64,000 nt of DNA from Arthrobacter sp. SW1 (GCF_001766675.1 NZ_MJLT01000045.1:62001-126000); one strand, 5' to 3'; numbered from the stretch's first letter, positions 25,326 to 34,241 are shown. Numbers and translations are program-made. The notes: a model not told the origin generated them from the sequence alone.

Positions 25326-25371
25326 TGGGGGTCCTTCCGCGCTGAAAGACGGTGGTGGATTCTTGGAAGAT

Positions 25372-25386
25372 GTTCGTATTGCGAAC
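25372..25386. promoter_or_regulatory. GTTCG-N5-CGAAC palindrome upstream of the symporter
   Basis: A perfect 5-bp inverted repeat with a 5-base AT-rich spacer, 47 bases before the symporter start. The form is like IclR-type or other dimeric regulator sites. Confidence 0.5.
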
Positions 25387-25608
25387 GCATGTACGCGATG
25401 TGATCTGAAAAGAGAGTAGCGTACGGTGAGGTGGCTCACAAGATGCCGGCGTTCCGGTATGCCGTGGGCGTCACGGTTTCGCGCCTTCCGAAAGCGCTGT
25501 GGTTAGCTTCGTCACCTCTTCCCCGGAACGGTGAAAACGGGCCGTTCTCCCGCTGCATACTTGATCTGGTTGTTGTGAAATCCAGGCGTTGAAGATGGGG
25601 TTCGGCTG

Positions 25609-25929
25609 ATGGAAAAACTGATGCGTGTGGTGCGCAGTGAATACTTTCCCGCAGGGCTTGTGCTCGGCGGAGTCTTGTTGTTCTGGACGGTGGGATTGCT
25701 CGGCGGGCTGAGCTGGCTCAGTGGCGGACAGTCGCCTTTGACCGTGCTCGCCTGGATGATCTTCATCTACGCCGCCGTAGTGCTTTCCCCGGTTGCGATC
25801 GCCCTGGCCGTGCTGGACATCAGCCGCCGTTACCGCGGCACGCACGACGCCGGAATCGCCGCGCCGCTCCTGAAGAACCTTGCGGACCTCCGCCGTGCGG
25901 TGACGGCGCGCCTGCAGCGCGAAGACTGA
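25609..25929 (+). CDS. Small two-segment membrane protein
   Basis: A 106-residue protein with two hydrophobic helices (residues 15-38 and 45-70) and a basic cytoplasmic tail (ISRRYRGTHDAG to the C-terminus). It lies 120 bases upstream of the histidine kinase gene at 26050 in the same orientation and could be linked to it, but there is no overlap and no motif. Function unknown. Confidence 0.7.
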   Translation: MEKLMRVVRSEYFPAGLVLGGVLLFWTVGLLGGLSWLSGGQSPLTVLAWMIFIYAAVVLSPVAIALAVLDISRRYRGTHDAGIAAPLLKNLADLRRAVTARLQRED

Positions 25930-26049
25930 CTGCAGCGCAAAGACTGAGCCGCCGCTTCCGGCGGGATAACCGGAAAATGCCGCTGGATTTCCTGTAGCCC
26001 GCCGCCCTCCGGCGTGGGAATCTTAAGCCGTGGCGGAGGGGGTTGCGCC

Positions 26050-27963
26050 GTGGCTGCTCAGCAGATGACTCCACGGCAGACGGCGCTGGTGTTGGGGGTG
26101 ACCGCCGCCCTGGCGCTGCTGGTGGCGTTCGCCGTCGACTGGTCGCCCCTCGCCGTGCAGGACCCCGCCCGGACCCTTGGCCTCCTGAACGCCCAGGGCA
26201 TTGTGCATCTCGGCGGCATCGCGGACCGGGCGCCGTTCACGGTTTTTGAGTTCGCCATGTTCCTGGCCGTCGGCCTGGGACTGGTTCTTTCCGGCGTGGC
26301 CGCGTGGCGCAGCCAGCCGAGCTGGCGGCCAGGTTTCCTGCTGGTCTTGGCGGGGTGGCTGTGGCTGGCGGCCGGCCTGCGCCGCTCCAGCGATCCGCTT
26401 GCCTTCACAGCCGGCGTCGCGCTCACGCTGATGTACCAGCCGCCATTGCTGCAACTGGCGCTGAGCTTCCCCACGGGCAAGCTGGCAAACCGTTTCCAGA
26501 AGGCAGCCGTGGGCTTCTTCTTTTCCCTTTGGCTGCTTGCTGCCGCCGCCAACTGGGCCTTCTTCGATCCGCGCCTCCATGTTGCGGCCGGCGAATCGAA
26601 CTCGCGGAACCTGCTCCTGCTGTGGGACGATCCTGCGCTCACTACGGCGATCGGCAACGTGGCCCGGGTCGTGCAGGTCTGCGTAGGCCTGGCCATCGTG
26701 GTGGTCCTGGCGGTGCGCTGGCATTCCGGCACCCCGGCGTACCGGAGCGCGTTCCTGCCCCTGGGCTTCGCCTTGGTCCTCAAAACGGCGGCGACAGTCT
26801 GGGTGGCGGCCGCCGTCGTGCAGTTGTCCGGACCGCAGGTATCGGAAGCGCTGCTGTGGCAATACCCCGCGACGGCGGTGATCCCCTTGGCGGTGCTGCT
26901 GGGCTTGTGGCGGTACCGCTTTGCCCGCGGCTCCCTGGGGGAGCTGATGGTGGAGATCGGTGCCGCCCCGCTCAACGAACGCCTCACCGGCGCACTGCGG
27001 AAAACCGTCCGCGATCCCAGCCTTGAGTTGTGGCAATGGTCCGCTGCGGGTGCGGCTTTCGTCGACGGGCATGGCAGGGCCCGCGAACTCCCCGAAGAAC
27101 ACAGCGGCCGGGCCGCGATGGTCCTGGAACGCAACGGCGCCCCTGTGGGAGCGCTCGTGTTCGACCAGGCCCTGCGCGACCAGCCCCGGCTCCTCGACGC
27201 CGTCCGCAGCGCCACCTCGCTCACCCTCGAAAACCGCAGCATGGAGCAGCAACTGCGCGAACAGCTGGTCGAGGTCCGGCGCTCCCGCGAACGCATCGTC
27301 ACCGCCGGCGACGCGCGGCGCCGCCAGCTGGAACGGGACCTGCACGACGGCGCCCAGCAGCGGCTCGTGGCCGTCACCATGGAACTCGCCCGGGCCAGGC
27401 GGCTGGTCCCCGACGGCGAAGCCCGGGAACTGATCACCCGTGCCGCGGTGGAACTCCACGAAGCCCTGCAGGAGCTCCGCGAACTTGCCCGCGGCGTGTA
27501 CCCGCCGTCGCTGCGGGAACGCGGGCTGGCCGGCTCCCTGACCGCACTCGCCGAACGGACCACGGTGCCCGTGGATGTCGAGGTGAGGCTCGAGGCCCCG
27601 CTGCCGCCCGCCGTCGAACTCGCCGCCTATTTCATCTGCGCCGAAGCCGTGACCAACAGCGCGAAGTACGCGGCCGCCGGCATGGTCCGCGTGCGGGCCA
27701 CCGGTACGGCCGGGGAGCTGACGGTGGTGGTCGCCGACGACGGCCGGGGCGGCGCCGTGCCCGGTCCCGACGGCGGCCTGATGGGGCTCGCGGACCGTGC
27801 GGCTGCGCTGGGCGGAACGTTCGACGTCGACAGCCCGCCGGGGCGGGGAACCACCGTTACGGCGGTGCTTCCGTTCGCCGCGGATGGCATTGCGGGTACG
27901 GCGCCTGAGGAAAGCGGCACGGTTGAAAGCGGCACAGTTGAAAGGGGTACGGTGCGGCCATGA
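26050..27963 (+). CDS. Membrane-bound sensor histidine kinase (NarL type)
   Basis: A 637-residue kinase. Residues 8-300 contain about eight hydrophobic helices forming a membrane sensor. RRRQLERDLHDGAQQRLVAVTMELARARRL carries the phosphoacceptor His at about residue 432 (HisKA_3), and EAVTNSAKYA, VADDGRGGA and PPGRGTTVTAVLPF are the ATP-binding boxes. The C-terminus is a 15-base tandem repeat encoding ESGTV-ESGTV-ERGTV. GTG 26050 is chosen because GGAGGGG lies about 10 bases before it. The response regulator gene overlaps by 4 bases. Confidence 0.9.
   Translation: MAAQQMTPRQTALVLGVTAALALLVAFAVDWSPLAVQDPARTLGLLNAQGIVHLGGIADRAPFTVFEFAMFLAVGLGLVLSGVAAWRSQPSWRPGFLLVLAGWLWLAAGLRRSSDPLAFTAGVALTLMYQPPLLQLALSFPTGKLANRFQKAAVGFFFSLWLLAAAANWAFFDPRLHVAAGESNSRNLLLLWDDPALTTAIGNVARVVQVCVGLAIVVVLAVRWHSGTPAYRSAFLPLGFALVLKTAATVWVAAAVVQLSGPQVSEALLWQYPATAVIPLAVLLGLWRYRFARGSLGELMVEIGAAPLNERLTGALRKTVRDPSLELWQWSAAGAAFVDGHGRARELPEEHSGRAAMVLERNGAPVGALVFDQALRDQPRLLDAVRSATSLTLENRSMEQQLREQLVEVRRSRERIVTAGDARRRQLERDLHDGAQQRLVAVTMELARARRLVPDGEARELITRAAVELHEALQELRELARGVYPPSLRERGLAGSLTALAERTTVPVDVEVRLEAPLPPAVELAAYFICAEAVTNSAKYAAAGMVRVRATGTAGELTVVVADDGRGGAVPGPDGGLMGLADRAAALGGTFDVDSPPGRGTTVTAVLPFAADGIAGTAPEESGTVESGTVERGTVRP
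27910..27954. repeat. 15-bp tandem repeat at the 3' end of the kinase gene
   Basis: Units GAAAGCGGCACGGTT, GAAAGCGGCACAGTT and GAAAGGGGTACGGTG encode ESGTV, ESGTV and ERGTV in frame. The GCACNGTYGAA core also occurs in the repeat at 12844. Confidence 0.85.
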
Positions 27964-28634
27964 CATTGCGGGTGGCGATTGCGGATGACTCGGCCCTGCT
28001 GCGGAGGGGACTGGCCGCGCTGCTGGAAGCCGAGGGAATGGCCGTCGTGTGTGAGGCGGCCGATGCCGCGGAGCTCCTGGCCTGCGTGGACCGCGAACTC
28101 CCGGACGCCGCCGTGGTGGACATCCGCATGCCGCCGGCTTTCAGCACGGAGGGGATCGAGGCCGCCAAGGAAATCAGGCGCAGGCATCCCGACATCGGCG
28201 TGCTGTTGCTGTCCCAGTACGTGGAGACCGAGAACGCGATGTCCCTGTTCGGCGGGAATCCTGATGGTGCGCGCGGCCTCGGCTACCTGCTGAAGGAACG
28301 GGTTTCGGACATTGACGAGTTCATTGATGCCCTGCGGCGCGTGGCTGCCGGCGGGACCGCCGTCGATCCGGACCTGGTGGCCCGCATGGTGTCGCGGCCG
28401 CAGGGCGGCAGGAACATGGGCGAGGAGCTGAGCAGCCGCGAACGGGACGTCCTGGAGCTCATGGCGGAGGGCCGGACCAACCAGGCGATCAGCCGCAGCC
28501 TGTTCCTGGGCGAACGGACGGTGGAGGCCCATATCCGCAGCATCTTCCTGAAGTTCAACCTGCGGCCCGAGCCCGAGGACCACCGCAGGGTCCTGGCCGT
28601 ACTCAGTTACCTGCGGGCAGGCGGCGGGCACTAG
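27960..28634 (+). CDS. LuxR/NarL-family response regulator
   Basis: A 224-residue regulator. The receiver domain has Asp9/Asp10 (IADDS), phosphoacceptor Asp54 in VVDIRMPP, and Lys near residue 113 (LLKERV). The C-terminal NarL-type helix-turn-helix (residues 160-205) reads LSSRERDVLELMAEGRTNQAISRSLFLGERTVEAHIRSIFLKFNL. It is translationally coupled to the kinase (ATGA). Its target genes are unknown; a terminator at 28646 ends the transcript. Confidence 0.92.
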   Translation: MTLRVAIADDSALLRRGLAALLEAEGMAVVCEAADAAELLACVDRELPDAAVVDIRMPPAFSTEGIEAAKEIRRRHPDIGVLLLSQYVETENAMSLFGGNPDGARGLGYLLKERVSDIDEFIDALRRVAAGGTAVDPDLVARMVSRPQGGRNMGEELSSRERDVLELMAEGRTNQAISRSLFLGERTVEAHIRSIFLKFNLRPEPEDHRRVLAVLSYLRAGGGH

Positions 28635-28645
28635 CCCATGCAGAC

Positions 28646-28687
28646 ACAGAAACGGCCCGGCACTGTGCTTGCCGGGCCGGTTTCTGT
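28646..28687. terminator. Terminator between the response regulator and secreted protein genes
   Basis: ACAGAAACGGCCCGGCA pairs with TGCCGGGCCGGTTTCTGT, one unpaired base, around a short loop. It serves convergent genes ending at 28634 and 28703. Confidence 0.85.
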
Positions 28688-28702
28688 TGGGGGCGGTGGG
28701 GC

Positions 28703-29182
28703 TCAGTTCGAGATCGACAGTTGCGAGCTCGTGTGCCAGCCGGTCCAGCCGGACCAGACGCCGCCGCTGCCTACCTTGAAGCGGATCTTCTGGTAGACCT
28801 CCTCGTAGCCGATTTCGCCGTCCACCAGGGTCCGGTAGTTGTGGATGGTGGTGCTGGTGCCGGCGCTCAGGTACTTGCTGAAGTACGAGGTGCCCAGGTA
28901 GTCGTCACCGTTGGGCCAGGCGTCGGATTCCCAGCGTTCCTGCTGGATGTAGAGCGAGCGGCTTCCGGAGCAGCTGGCGGTGATGCGGTAGTCCAGGACC
29001 TTCACGCCGCTGCTGTTGAAGTGCGAGAAGACCGGCTTCAGCGGCTCCACCGTACAGGTGTAGGCGGTGTGTGCCTGGGCCGGAGCGCCGAGGGCGACGC
29101 CAGCGCCGGCGAGGGCAAGGGTTGCGGCGAGGACGGGGACGATCCGGGCACGGGTACGCCGGGACATGGTGTTGGTGCGCAT
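28703..29182 (-). CDS. Secreted protein of unknown function
   Basis: A 159-residue exported protein. Residues 7-36 are a signal sequence (RRTRARIVPVLAATLALAGAGVALGAPAQA). The mature part has two cysteines (about 43 and 71, a probable disulfide) and repeated Tyr/Trp-rich strands (YEEVYQKIRFKVGSGGVWSGWTGWHTSSQLSISN). ATG 29182 is chosen because AGGAG lies 5 bases before it. No family recognised; a small extracellular beta protein. Confidence 0.7.
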   Translation of the reverse strand: MRTNTMSRRTRARIVPVLAATLALAGAGVALGAPAQAHTAYTCTVEPLKPVFSHFNSSGVKVLDYRITASCSGSRSLYIQQERWESDAWPNGDDYLGTSYFSKYLSAGTSTTIHNYRTLVDGEIGYEEVYQKIRFKVGSGGVWSGWTGWHTSSQLSISN

Positions 29183-29609
29183 TTCTCTCCTGAGGTGTGA
29201 TGTTGACCGGACGGTGCGGGCGTGAACGGCGGTCCGCTGCCGGGCGTCTTTGCCCGGCTGTCCGGTGATCCGTGGAGCTCCCGCAACGCCTGCGGTTCCT
29301 CCTCGTGGTCCAGGGGTTCCTGGCCCGAAATCAATGGTGCTCCGGGTCCGCATGGCGCCGCTTCCGTGCTAGCACGTATTTAGTGCAGCGACTGGATAAA
29401 TACCGGGCGACCTCTTTTCGTTTCGTTTCCCGCGGAGACCCCGTATTGCGAAGTGGTTAATTCTTGTGACAAATGCTGTCAATTTCTTGGAAATGCTGGA
29501 TATGCTCCAGCCATAGCTGTCGGGCATGGGGGACTGCGGCTTGAATCCCTGGCCTGCCGGCGCAGCTCACGTCGGTCCTGACAACGGACCCAACATGAAA
29601 GGCGCACCA
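29183..29609. promoter_or_regulatory. Divergent non-coding region between the secreted protein and aquaporin genes
   Basis: No convincing gene in 427 bases. It holds GCCGGGC-N6-GCCCGGC at 29239-29258 in the leader of the secreted protein, a 12-base palindrome CGTGCTAGCACG at 29365, and TGACA-N5-TGTCA at 29467-29481 in the AT-rich part upstream of aqpZ. The last is the best promoter or operator candidate for aqpZ. Confidence 0.4.
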
Positions 29610-30386
29610 ATGGCTAAGAATGACATCCAGACCGCTCCGCGCTCCGCAGCGCTCGACGGCGGCCCCTCACTTACCGCGAAGCTCGGCGCCGAAGCGCTGG
29701 GCACCTTCGTCCTCGTCTTCGGCGGCGTGGGAACGGCGTTGTTTGCCGCGAAATTCCCGGATGCCGCGAACCCGCTCGGCGTCGGCTTCCTGGGCGTGGC
29801 GCTCGCTTTCGGCCTCACGGTGGTGGCCGGGGCCTACGCCTTCGGACCCATCTCCGGCGGCCACTTCAACCCTGCCGTCACCATTGGTGCCGCAGTGGCG
29901 GGACGCCTTCCCGCGAAGGACATCGGCCCGTACATCGTCGCCCAGATCGTCGGTGGCGCGTTGGCCAGCAGCCTGCTTGCCGCGATCATCGCGGGCGGTC
30001 CGGACGGAGCCTTCGACGCCGCCCGTGCGGGTGGTTTCGCCTCCAACGGCTTCGGTGAGCACTCGCCCGGCGGATTCGGCCTCGTCTCGGCCCTGCTGAT
30101 CGAGTTCATCCTGACCGCCGTGTTCCTCTTCGTCATCCTCGGTGCCACGGACGGCCGCGCCACTCCGGCGCTGGCCGGGCTCGCCATCGGCCTGACGCTG
30201 ACCCTGATCCACCTCATCAGCATCCCTGTCACCAACACCTCGGTGAACCCGGCCCGGTCCATCGCGACGGCGATCTACGCCGAAGGCTGGGCGTTCGGCC
30301 AGCTGTGGGTCTTCATCGTGGCGCCGATTGCCGGCGCCGCCGTGGCAGGCGTGCTGCACAAGGCGGTCTTCGCCAGCAAGGGCTGA
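29610..30386 (+). CDS. aqpZ: Aquaporin Z-like MIP channel
   Basis: A 258-residue MIP-family channel with six membrane helices and two half-helices. The two NPA motifs are intact: HFNPAVTIG near residue 88 and SVNPARSIA near 213. The selectivity-filter region and [15 protein letters not shown] match water-selective AqpZ rather than glycerol facilitators, which carry an extended Asp after the second NPA. ATG 29610 is preferred (AAAGG 8 bases before); a longer frame from 29526 exists but adds a non-family N-terminus. A terminator hairpin at 30442 lies inside the convergent gene. Confidence 0.9.
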   Translation: MAKNDIQTAPRSAALDGGPSLTAKLGAEALGTFVLVFGGVGTALFAAKFPDAANPLGVGFLGVALAFGLTVVAGAYAFGPISGGHFNPAVTIGAAVAGRLPAKDIGPYIVAQIVGGALASSLLAAIIAGGPDGAFDAARAGGFASNGFGEHSPGGFGLVSALLIEFILTAVFLFVILGATDGRATPALAGLAIGLTLTLIHLISIPVTNTSVNPARSIATAIYAEGWAFGQLWVFIVAPIAGAAVAGVLHKAVFASKG

Positions 30387-30403
30387 CCGTTCCTCGCGGG
30401 ACC

Positions 30404-31252
30404 TCAGTTCCGCGAGGAAAGCCAATGACGCGGAACTTCAAGCGACGCCGGCACTTTGGTGCCGGCGTCGCCTTTTGCTGCGTTCAGCTGAGGCTGCGTC
30501 AGGAAGAGGCTCGTCGACAGATCGGCTCCGCGGACGTCCGCATCGCGCAGGTCGGCGCCGATCATGTCGGCCAGGCGGAGGTCGGCGTCGCGCAGCTCCG
30601 CTGCGATCAGCCAGGCTCCCCGGAGGTTCGCGCCCCGCAAGTCCGTCCCCTTGAGCCTGGCACCCATGAGATCCGCCCCGCCGAGTTCCGCGCCCTGTTT
30701 GCCGTTGCGGCGGCCGCCCGTGTGCGGGGCGCGTGCCAGGGCGCTCGCCTCCAGCAGGAGGGTGTTGACACGCCCGCGGTGCGCATCGACGTCGAGCTCC
30801 AGGAGCGCCTCGGCGGGGCTGAGCGTGAGCCGGAGGGTGGAGTCGACGGCGGACCGGAGTTTTGTGCGCAGCCCGGCTCCCGCCGGGGCCGCGACGGCGG
30901 GGAAGCCAAGCGCTCCGTTGACGTACCAGAGCAGTTCGTGGAGCTGGCGCATGACCCCGAAGGTGCTGAACATGGTTCCGGCGGTCTCCGGAGCGTCCCG
31001 CCAGCTTGTTCCCCCGAAGGTGTGACGGGAGATTTTCTGGCCTGCGCCGAAGCACTCGAAAACGGTGCAGCCTTTCCAGCCGTCGGTGCGCAGCCGCTTG
31101 TGGATACCGCAACGGAAATCGTCCTGAAGGTTCCGGCAGGGCGTTCCGCCGTCCTTGTTTCGGGCGAAATCCGTGGACGCCTGGAAGGGGAGGGCAACAC
31201 AGCACAGGCCAAAACAACTGCCGCAATCGGCTTTCAAGACATCCGGATCCAC
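30404..31252 (-). CDS. Pentapeptide-repeat protein with Cys-rich N-terminal domain
   Basis: A 282-residue protein. The first 75 residues hold a Cys cluster (Cys10, 13, 17, 18, then further Cys near 39, 48, 62 and 67), which could bind a metal. The C-terminal third is a pentapeptide repeat run (ADLMGARLKGTDLRGANLRGAWL..., A(D/N)LXX pattern) expected to form a right-handed beta helix. GTG 31252 is the start. The last residues before the stop are encoded by a transcription-terminator hairpin (30442-30471). Role unknown; pentapeptide proteins often mimic DNA or act as scaffolds. Confidence 0.85.
   Translation of the reverse strand: MDPDVLKADCGSCFGLCCVALPFQASTDFARNKDGGTPCRNLQDDFRCGIHKRLRTDGWKGCTVFECFGAGQKISRHTFGGTSWRDAPETAGTMFSTFGVMRQLHELLWYVNGALGFPAVAAPAGAGLRTKLRSAVDSTLRLTLSPAEALLELDVDAHRGRVNTLLLEASALARAPHTGGRRNGKQGAELGGADLMGARLKGTDLRGANLRGAWLIAAELRDADLRLADMIGADLRDADVRGADLSTSLFLTQPQLNAAKGDAGTKVPASLEVPRHWLSSRN
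30442..30471. terminator. Terminator hairpin overlapping the pentapeptide gene 3' end
   Basis: GCGACGCCGGCAC pairs perfectly with its complement around a TTTG loop and is followed by CTTTTG on the plus strand, an aqpZ terminator. The same DNA is codons of the minus-strand pentapeptide protein (30404-31252). Confidence 0.85.
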
Positions 31253-31320
31253 CCGAACAATCTACCGGGGTTGCGGATCCGCTCTGGCAGTTCCCCGTGC
31301 ACAGGAGAACAATTGATGGC

Positions 31321-31536
31321 ATGGCGAGCTATTCAGCTCTCGAGAAAGCGTCAAGCAAACATCCCCACGACTGGGGCCGAGCCGTGGCCACGGCGATGAC
31401 CCGTTTGGTGGAGGCCGCCCGGCTGGACGGCCGCACCTTCGAGAACGAGTTCCTTTTTGGCGAGGAACTCCAACTCTGCATCGAAGAAGACGAGAACGGC
31501 GCCACCATCCGGCTCAGCTGGGCTCCCGCGGACTAA
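31321..31536 (+). CDS. Small protein of unknown function
   Basis: A 71-residue acidic, soluble protein (ASYSALEKASSKHPHDWGRAVATAMTRLVEAARLDGRTFENEFLFGEELQLCIEEDENGATIRLSWAPAD). Helix-then-strand pattern, no motif. It starts at an ATG 14 bases after AGGAG, diverges from the pentapeptide gene, and overlaps the 3' end of the convergent AAA ATPase gene by 23 bases. Its codon use fits the genome. Confidence 0.6.
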   Translation: MASYSALEKASSKHPHDWGRAVATAMTRLVEAARLDGRTFENEFLFGEELQLCIEEDENGATIRLSWAPAD

Positions 31537-33001
31537 TCCCACCGCCTCCCTCGACGCGCTCCGCGTGGCCGGCCACGAAGCCGAAGTCCACACCGCCGTG
31601 GGCGGCAGCTCCGCCGTCGGGATGCTGTCCGTTGCTGCCCAGCAGGCTGCGGGTGAGGGCCTCCCCGTCGGCCATCAGTTGTCCCACGGCGCCCGCAAGA
31701 TGAGCGTCCGACGGTGCCTCCCCGGCGAGTGCCGCGGTGACCACCGCGCGGCGCACCAGTTCCTTGGTGAACGACGCCGTGGTGCCGGCGGCGCGGGCGG
31801 CCGCCGCTTTGACCGATCCGGCGGAGAAGCCGAGTCCTTTCGAGTACAGCTGCAGTAGCCGCTCGCGCTCCTCTTCGGACGGCAAGGGAATTTCGACGGC
31901 GAGGTCCACCCGGCCGGGCCGCTGCGCGAGCGCCCGCTCCAGCATGTCCACCCGGTTGGTGGTGAGGACAAAGGCGACGTCGGCATCGCTGTCCAGGCCG
32001 TCCATCGCGTCCAGCACTTCGAAGAGCAAAGGCTTGGGGCCGTGTCCGTAGCTGCGGTCCTCGGCGATCAGGTCGCAGTCCTCCAGGACCACGATCGACG
32101 GCGCCAAAGCCCGCGCGATGCCGGCCGCTTCCGAAATCCGGGCGAGGGTGCCGCCCGAGAGGAGGACCGCCGTCGTTCCTTCGCTCTGGCTCAGCAGGTA
32201 CCGGACGGTGTGCGTCTTGCCGGTGCCGGGCGGACCGTACAGCAGGAGGCCCCGCTTGAGGTGCTGGCCGTGTTCCTGGAGGACCGCCGACTGGCGGGCG
32301 ATGCCGAGCGCATGGTCCTCCACCCGGTCCAGCAGCCCCTCCGGAAGGATCACGTCCTGCCGGTCCAGCCCCGGGCGGCGGACGAAGGTTACCCCGCCCA
32401 TGTGCGGGCCGTAATCGCCCATGGTGAGGGCAATGACCTGGCCCTTGAAGACGCTGGTGTGTTCGAGGCCGGCCCGGATTTCGGCGAGGAGCGCGGTGGT
32501 GGCCGCGGGCCCGGGGGAGATGAGTTCGAGGGTTGCCATGTGCCGGCCGTACTGCGGATTGGCCTCGCGCTGCAGGACCGCGCAAGGTACGCCGTCATAG
32601 CTGAAGAGCCGTAGCCCGGAAGCGAGTACCTGCCGCTGTTCATCGGGCCCGACGGCGAGGTTGCTGTAGTCCGGCTGGGCCAGGGGAAACCCTTGGAACA
32701 TCCGTGAGTGCTGGAGCATGTCGCTGAAAGAAGAGTGGTTGCGCTGGTTCCCGCCGCCGATCCCCAGCAGCCGATGCTCCGGATCCTTCGCCGCGACGGA
32801 TTCCAGCAGGATGTCCAAGTCCACCAGCCGGTGCGATGGGAACTCCTCGGTCACGACCGGCAAGTCCACCGCTTCCCGGCCAAAATGCCCGTTCAGTGTT
32901 TCAAGAAGCTGGTTTCCGTTGGGAAGGTTTTCCCGCTCTTCCTGGGCCAAGCGTGCCAAAACGCCGAAGTCTTTGATGAATTTCCCCAAATTTTCATCCA
33001 T
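31514..33001 (-). CDS. AAA family ATPase
   Basis: A 495-residue protein: an N-terminal uncharacterised region of about 230 residues, then one AAA domain. Walker A is LLYGPPGTGKTHTVRYL (about residues 254-270), Walker B IVVLEDCDLIAEDR (about 300-312), followed by FVLTTNRVDMLERALAQRPGRVD with sensor 1 Asn and the arginine-finger region. The C-terminal lid has an Ala-rich helical end. The architecture recalls Cdc48/FtsH-like remodelling ATPases; substrate unknown. It overlaps the gene at 31321 by 23 bases, tail to tail. Confidence 0.87.
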   Translation of the reverse strand: MDENLGKFIKDFGVLARLAQEERENLPNGNQLLETLNGHFGREAVDLPVVTEEFPSHRLVDLDILLESVAAKDPEHRLLGIGGGNQRNHSSFSDMLQHSRMFQGFPLAQPDYSNLAVGPDEQRQVLASGLRLFSYDGVPCAVLQREANPQYGRHMATLELISPGPAATTALLAEIRAGLEHTSVFKGQVIALTMGDYGPHMGGVTFVRRPGLDRQDVILPEGLLDRVEDHALGIARQSAVLQEHGQHLKRGLLLYGPPGTGKTHTVRYLLSQSEGTTAVLLSGGTLARISEAAGIARALAPSIVVLEDCDLIAEDRSYGHGPKPLLFEVLDAMDGLDSDADVAFVLTTNRVDMLERALAQRPGRVDLAVEIPLPSEEERERLLQLYSKGLGFSAGSVKAAAARAAGTTASFTKELVRRAVVTAALAGEAPSDAHLAGAVGQLMADGEALTRSLLGSNGQHPDGGAAAHGGVDFGFVAGHAERVEGGGGISPREPS

Positions 33002-33074
33002 GCACAGACCCTAGCCCATCCATGCGCCCCGGCAGGGCATTGCCGGGAATTCCGGGCGATGCCACAGTGGGCGC

Positions 33075-33383
33075 ATGGCCAGCGAAAACGATGTCCGCAG
33101 GATCTGCCTGGAATTCGCCGGAGTGAGCGAAAGGTCAAGCTGGGGCCGGCCTGCATGGTTCGCGAAGACGTTGATGGCCCGGATGTGGGACGACGGCATT
33201 CTTACCGTGAAAAGCGAAGAACGCGAAGCACTCGCGGCGATGGAGCCTGATACGTATTTCTGGACCCCGCATCATGACCGTTCCCCGCAGCTCCTGCTCG
33301 TCCGGCTGGAGCGGATCGACGCCGTCGAACTCAAGGAATTGCTGGAGGAGTCGTACCGGTTAGCGGGCGGGGCGGAGGCGTAA
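33075..33383 (+). CDS. MmcQ/YjbR family protein
   Basis: A 102-residue DNA-binding-fold protein (CyaY-like MmcQ/YjbR). Typical features: DVRRICLEFAGVSERSSWGRPAWFAK near the start and DTYFWTPHHDRSPQLLLVRLERI in the middle, then LEELLEESYR at the end. The family is widespread in actinobacteria with no settled function. Monocistronic. Confidence 0.85.
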   Translation: MASENDVRRICLEFAGVSERSSWGRPAWFAKTLMARMWDDGILTVKSEEREALAAMEPDTYFWTPHHDRSPQLLLVRLERIDAVELKELLEESYRLAGGAEA

Positions 33384-33533
33384 AAGTTTTTCTGAACTGG
33401 AAAGTTTTCCGGACCGGCAAGAATTCATGACGGGCTTGGGGGGATCATTTCTCCATCGCTTCGAATTTTCCCGGGAATGGCTATAACATGCCCCTTGTGG
33501 ATTTGACTTGAATCTACAAGTTCTTTCGTACTC

Positions 33534-34163
33534 ATGGGGGCAAAAGTGAGTCAACTTTTCGTGCCGGAAACAGACCCGGCGCACCAAGTAATTTCCGGAG
33601 TTCCTCAGCGGACCCGTTCCGTCCGGAGTAATTTCGCAGTCATCGCTGCAGGCGCAGCACTTCTCTTCGGACTGGCAGCGTGCGGATCACCCGGTCCCCG
33701 CGACCGCAGCACCGCGGATGAGCCGACGCCCGTGGTCTCCGCAAGCGAGGAACCGTCAGCGACGCCGAGTCCGTCAGCAACGACGGCCAGCGCCACGCCG
33801 ACGCCGACTCCCACGCCGAAGGCCACCAAGCCGCCTGCTGTTCCGGGAGCCGCGGGCGCCGGAGCAGGCGCAGTGGTTGGCGGAAATGTACCGGCACCAC
33901 TGGTCAAGGTGCCGGTCCAAAAGCCGCCTGCACCGGCTCCGAAGCCCGCGCCGCCGGCACCGAAGCCCGTGGCTCCCGCTCCGAAACCGGTGGCACCCGC
34001 GCCTGCGCCGCCTAAGCCGGCAGTTCCCGCTCCTGCGCCGCCAGCGGCCTACTTCTCCAGTTGCGCCGATGCCCGCGCAGCCGGCGCCGCGCCGCTATAC
34101 GCAGGGCAGCCCGGCTACCGTGCCGGTTTGGACCGGGACAAGGACGGCGTCGCCTGCGAGTAA
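33534..34163 (+). CDS. Lipoprotein with Pro-rich linker and excalibur calcium-binding domain
   Basis: A 209-residue secreted lipoprotein. After a basic start, the hydrophobic stretch ends LFGLAACGS (lipobox, Cys near residue 47). A long linker rich in Pro, Ala and Thr follows (residues 60-170, PAPKPAPPAPKPVAPAPKP type). The C-terminal excalibur domain (YFSSCADARAAGAAPLYAGQPGYRAGLDRDKDGVACE) carries the DxDxDG calcium-binding loop and two Cys. Excalibur domains are extracellular; the linker suggests spanning the cell wall. The start may instead be GTG 33546. Confidence 0.87.
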   Translation: MGAKVSQLFVPETDPAHQVISGVPQRTRSVRSNFAVIAAGAALLFGLAACGSPGPRDRSTADEPTPVVSASEEPSATPSPSATTASATPTPTPTPKATKPPAVPGAAGAGAGAVVGGNVPAPLVKVPVQKPPAPAPKPAPPAPKPVAPAPKPVAPAPAPPKPAVPAPAPPAAYFSSCADARAAGAAPLYAGQPGYRAGLDRDKDGVACE

Positions 34164-34201
34164 GGGTTCAGTCCTGACCGAAGTCGCCGTAGCGCTGCGG
34201 G

Positions 34202-34241
34202 GTCGCCGGAACATTGCGGCGACCAGCAGTGTTCCGGCGAC
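34202..34241. terminator. Terminator after the excalibur lipoprotein
   Basis: GTCGCCGGAACA pairs perfectly with TGTTCCGGCGAC (12 bp) across a 16-base loop, 38 bases past the lipoprotein stop. Confidence 0.7.
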
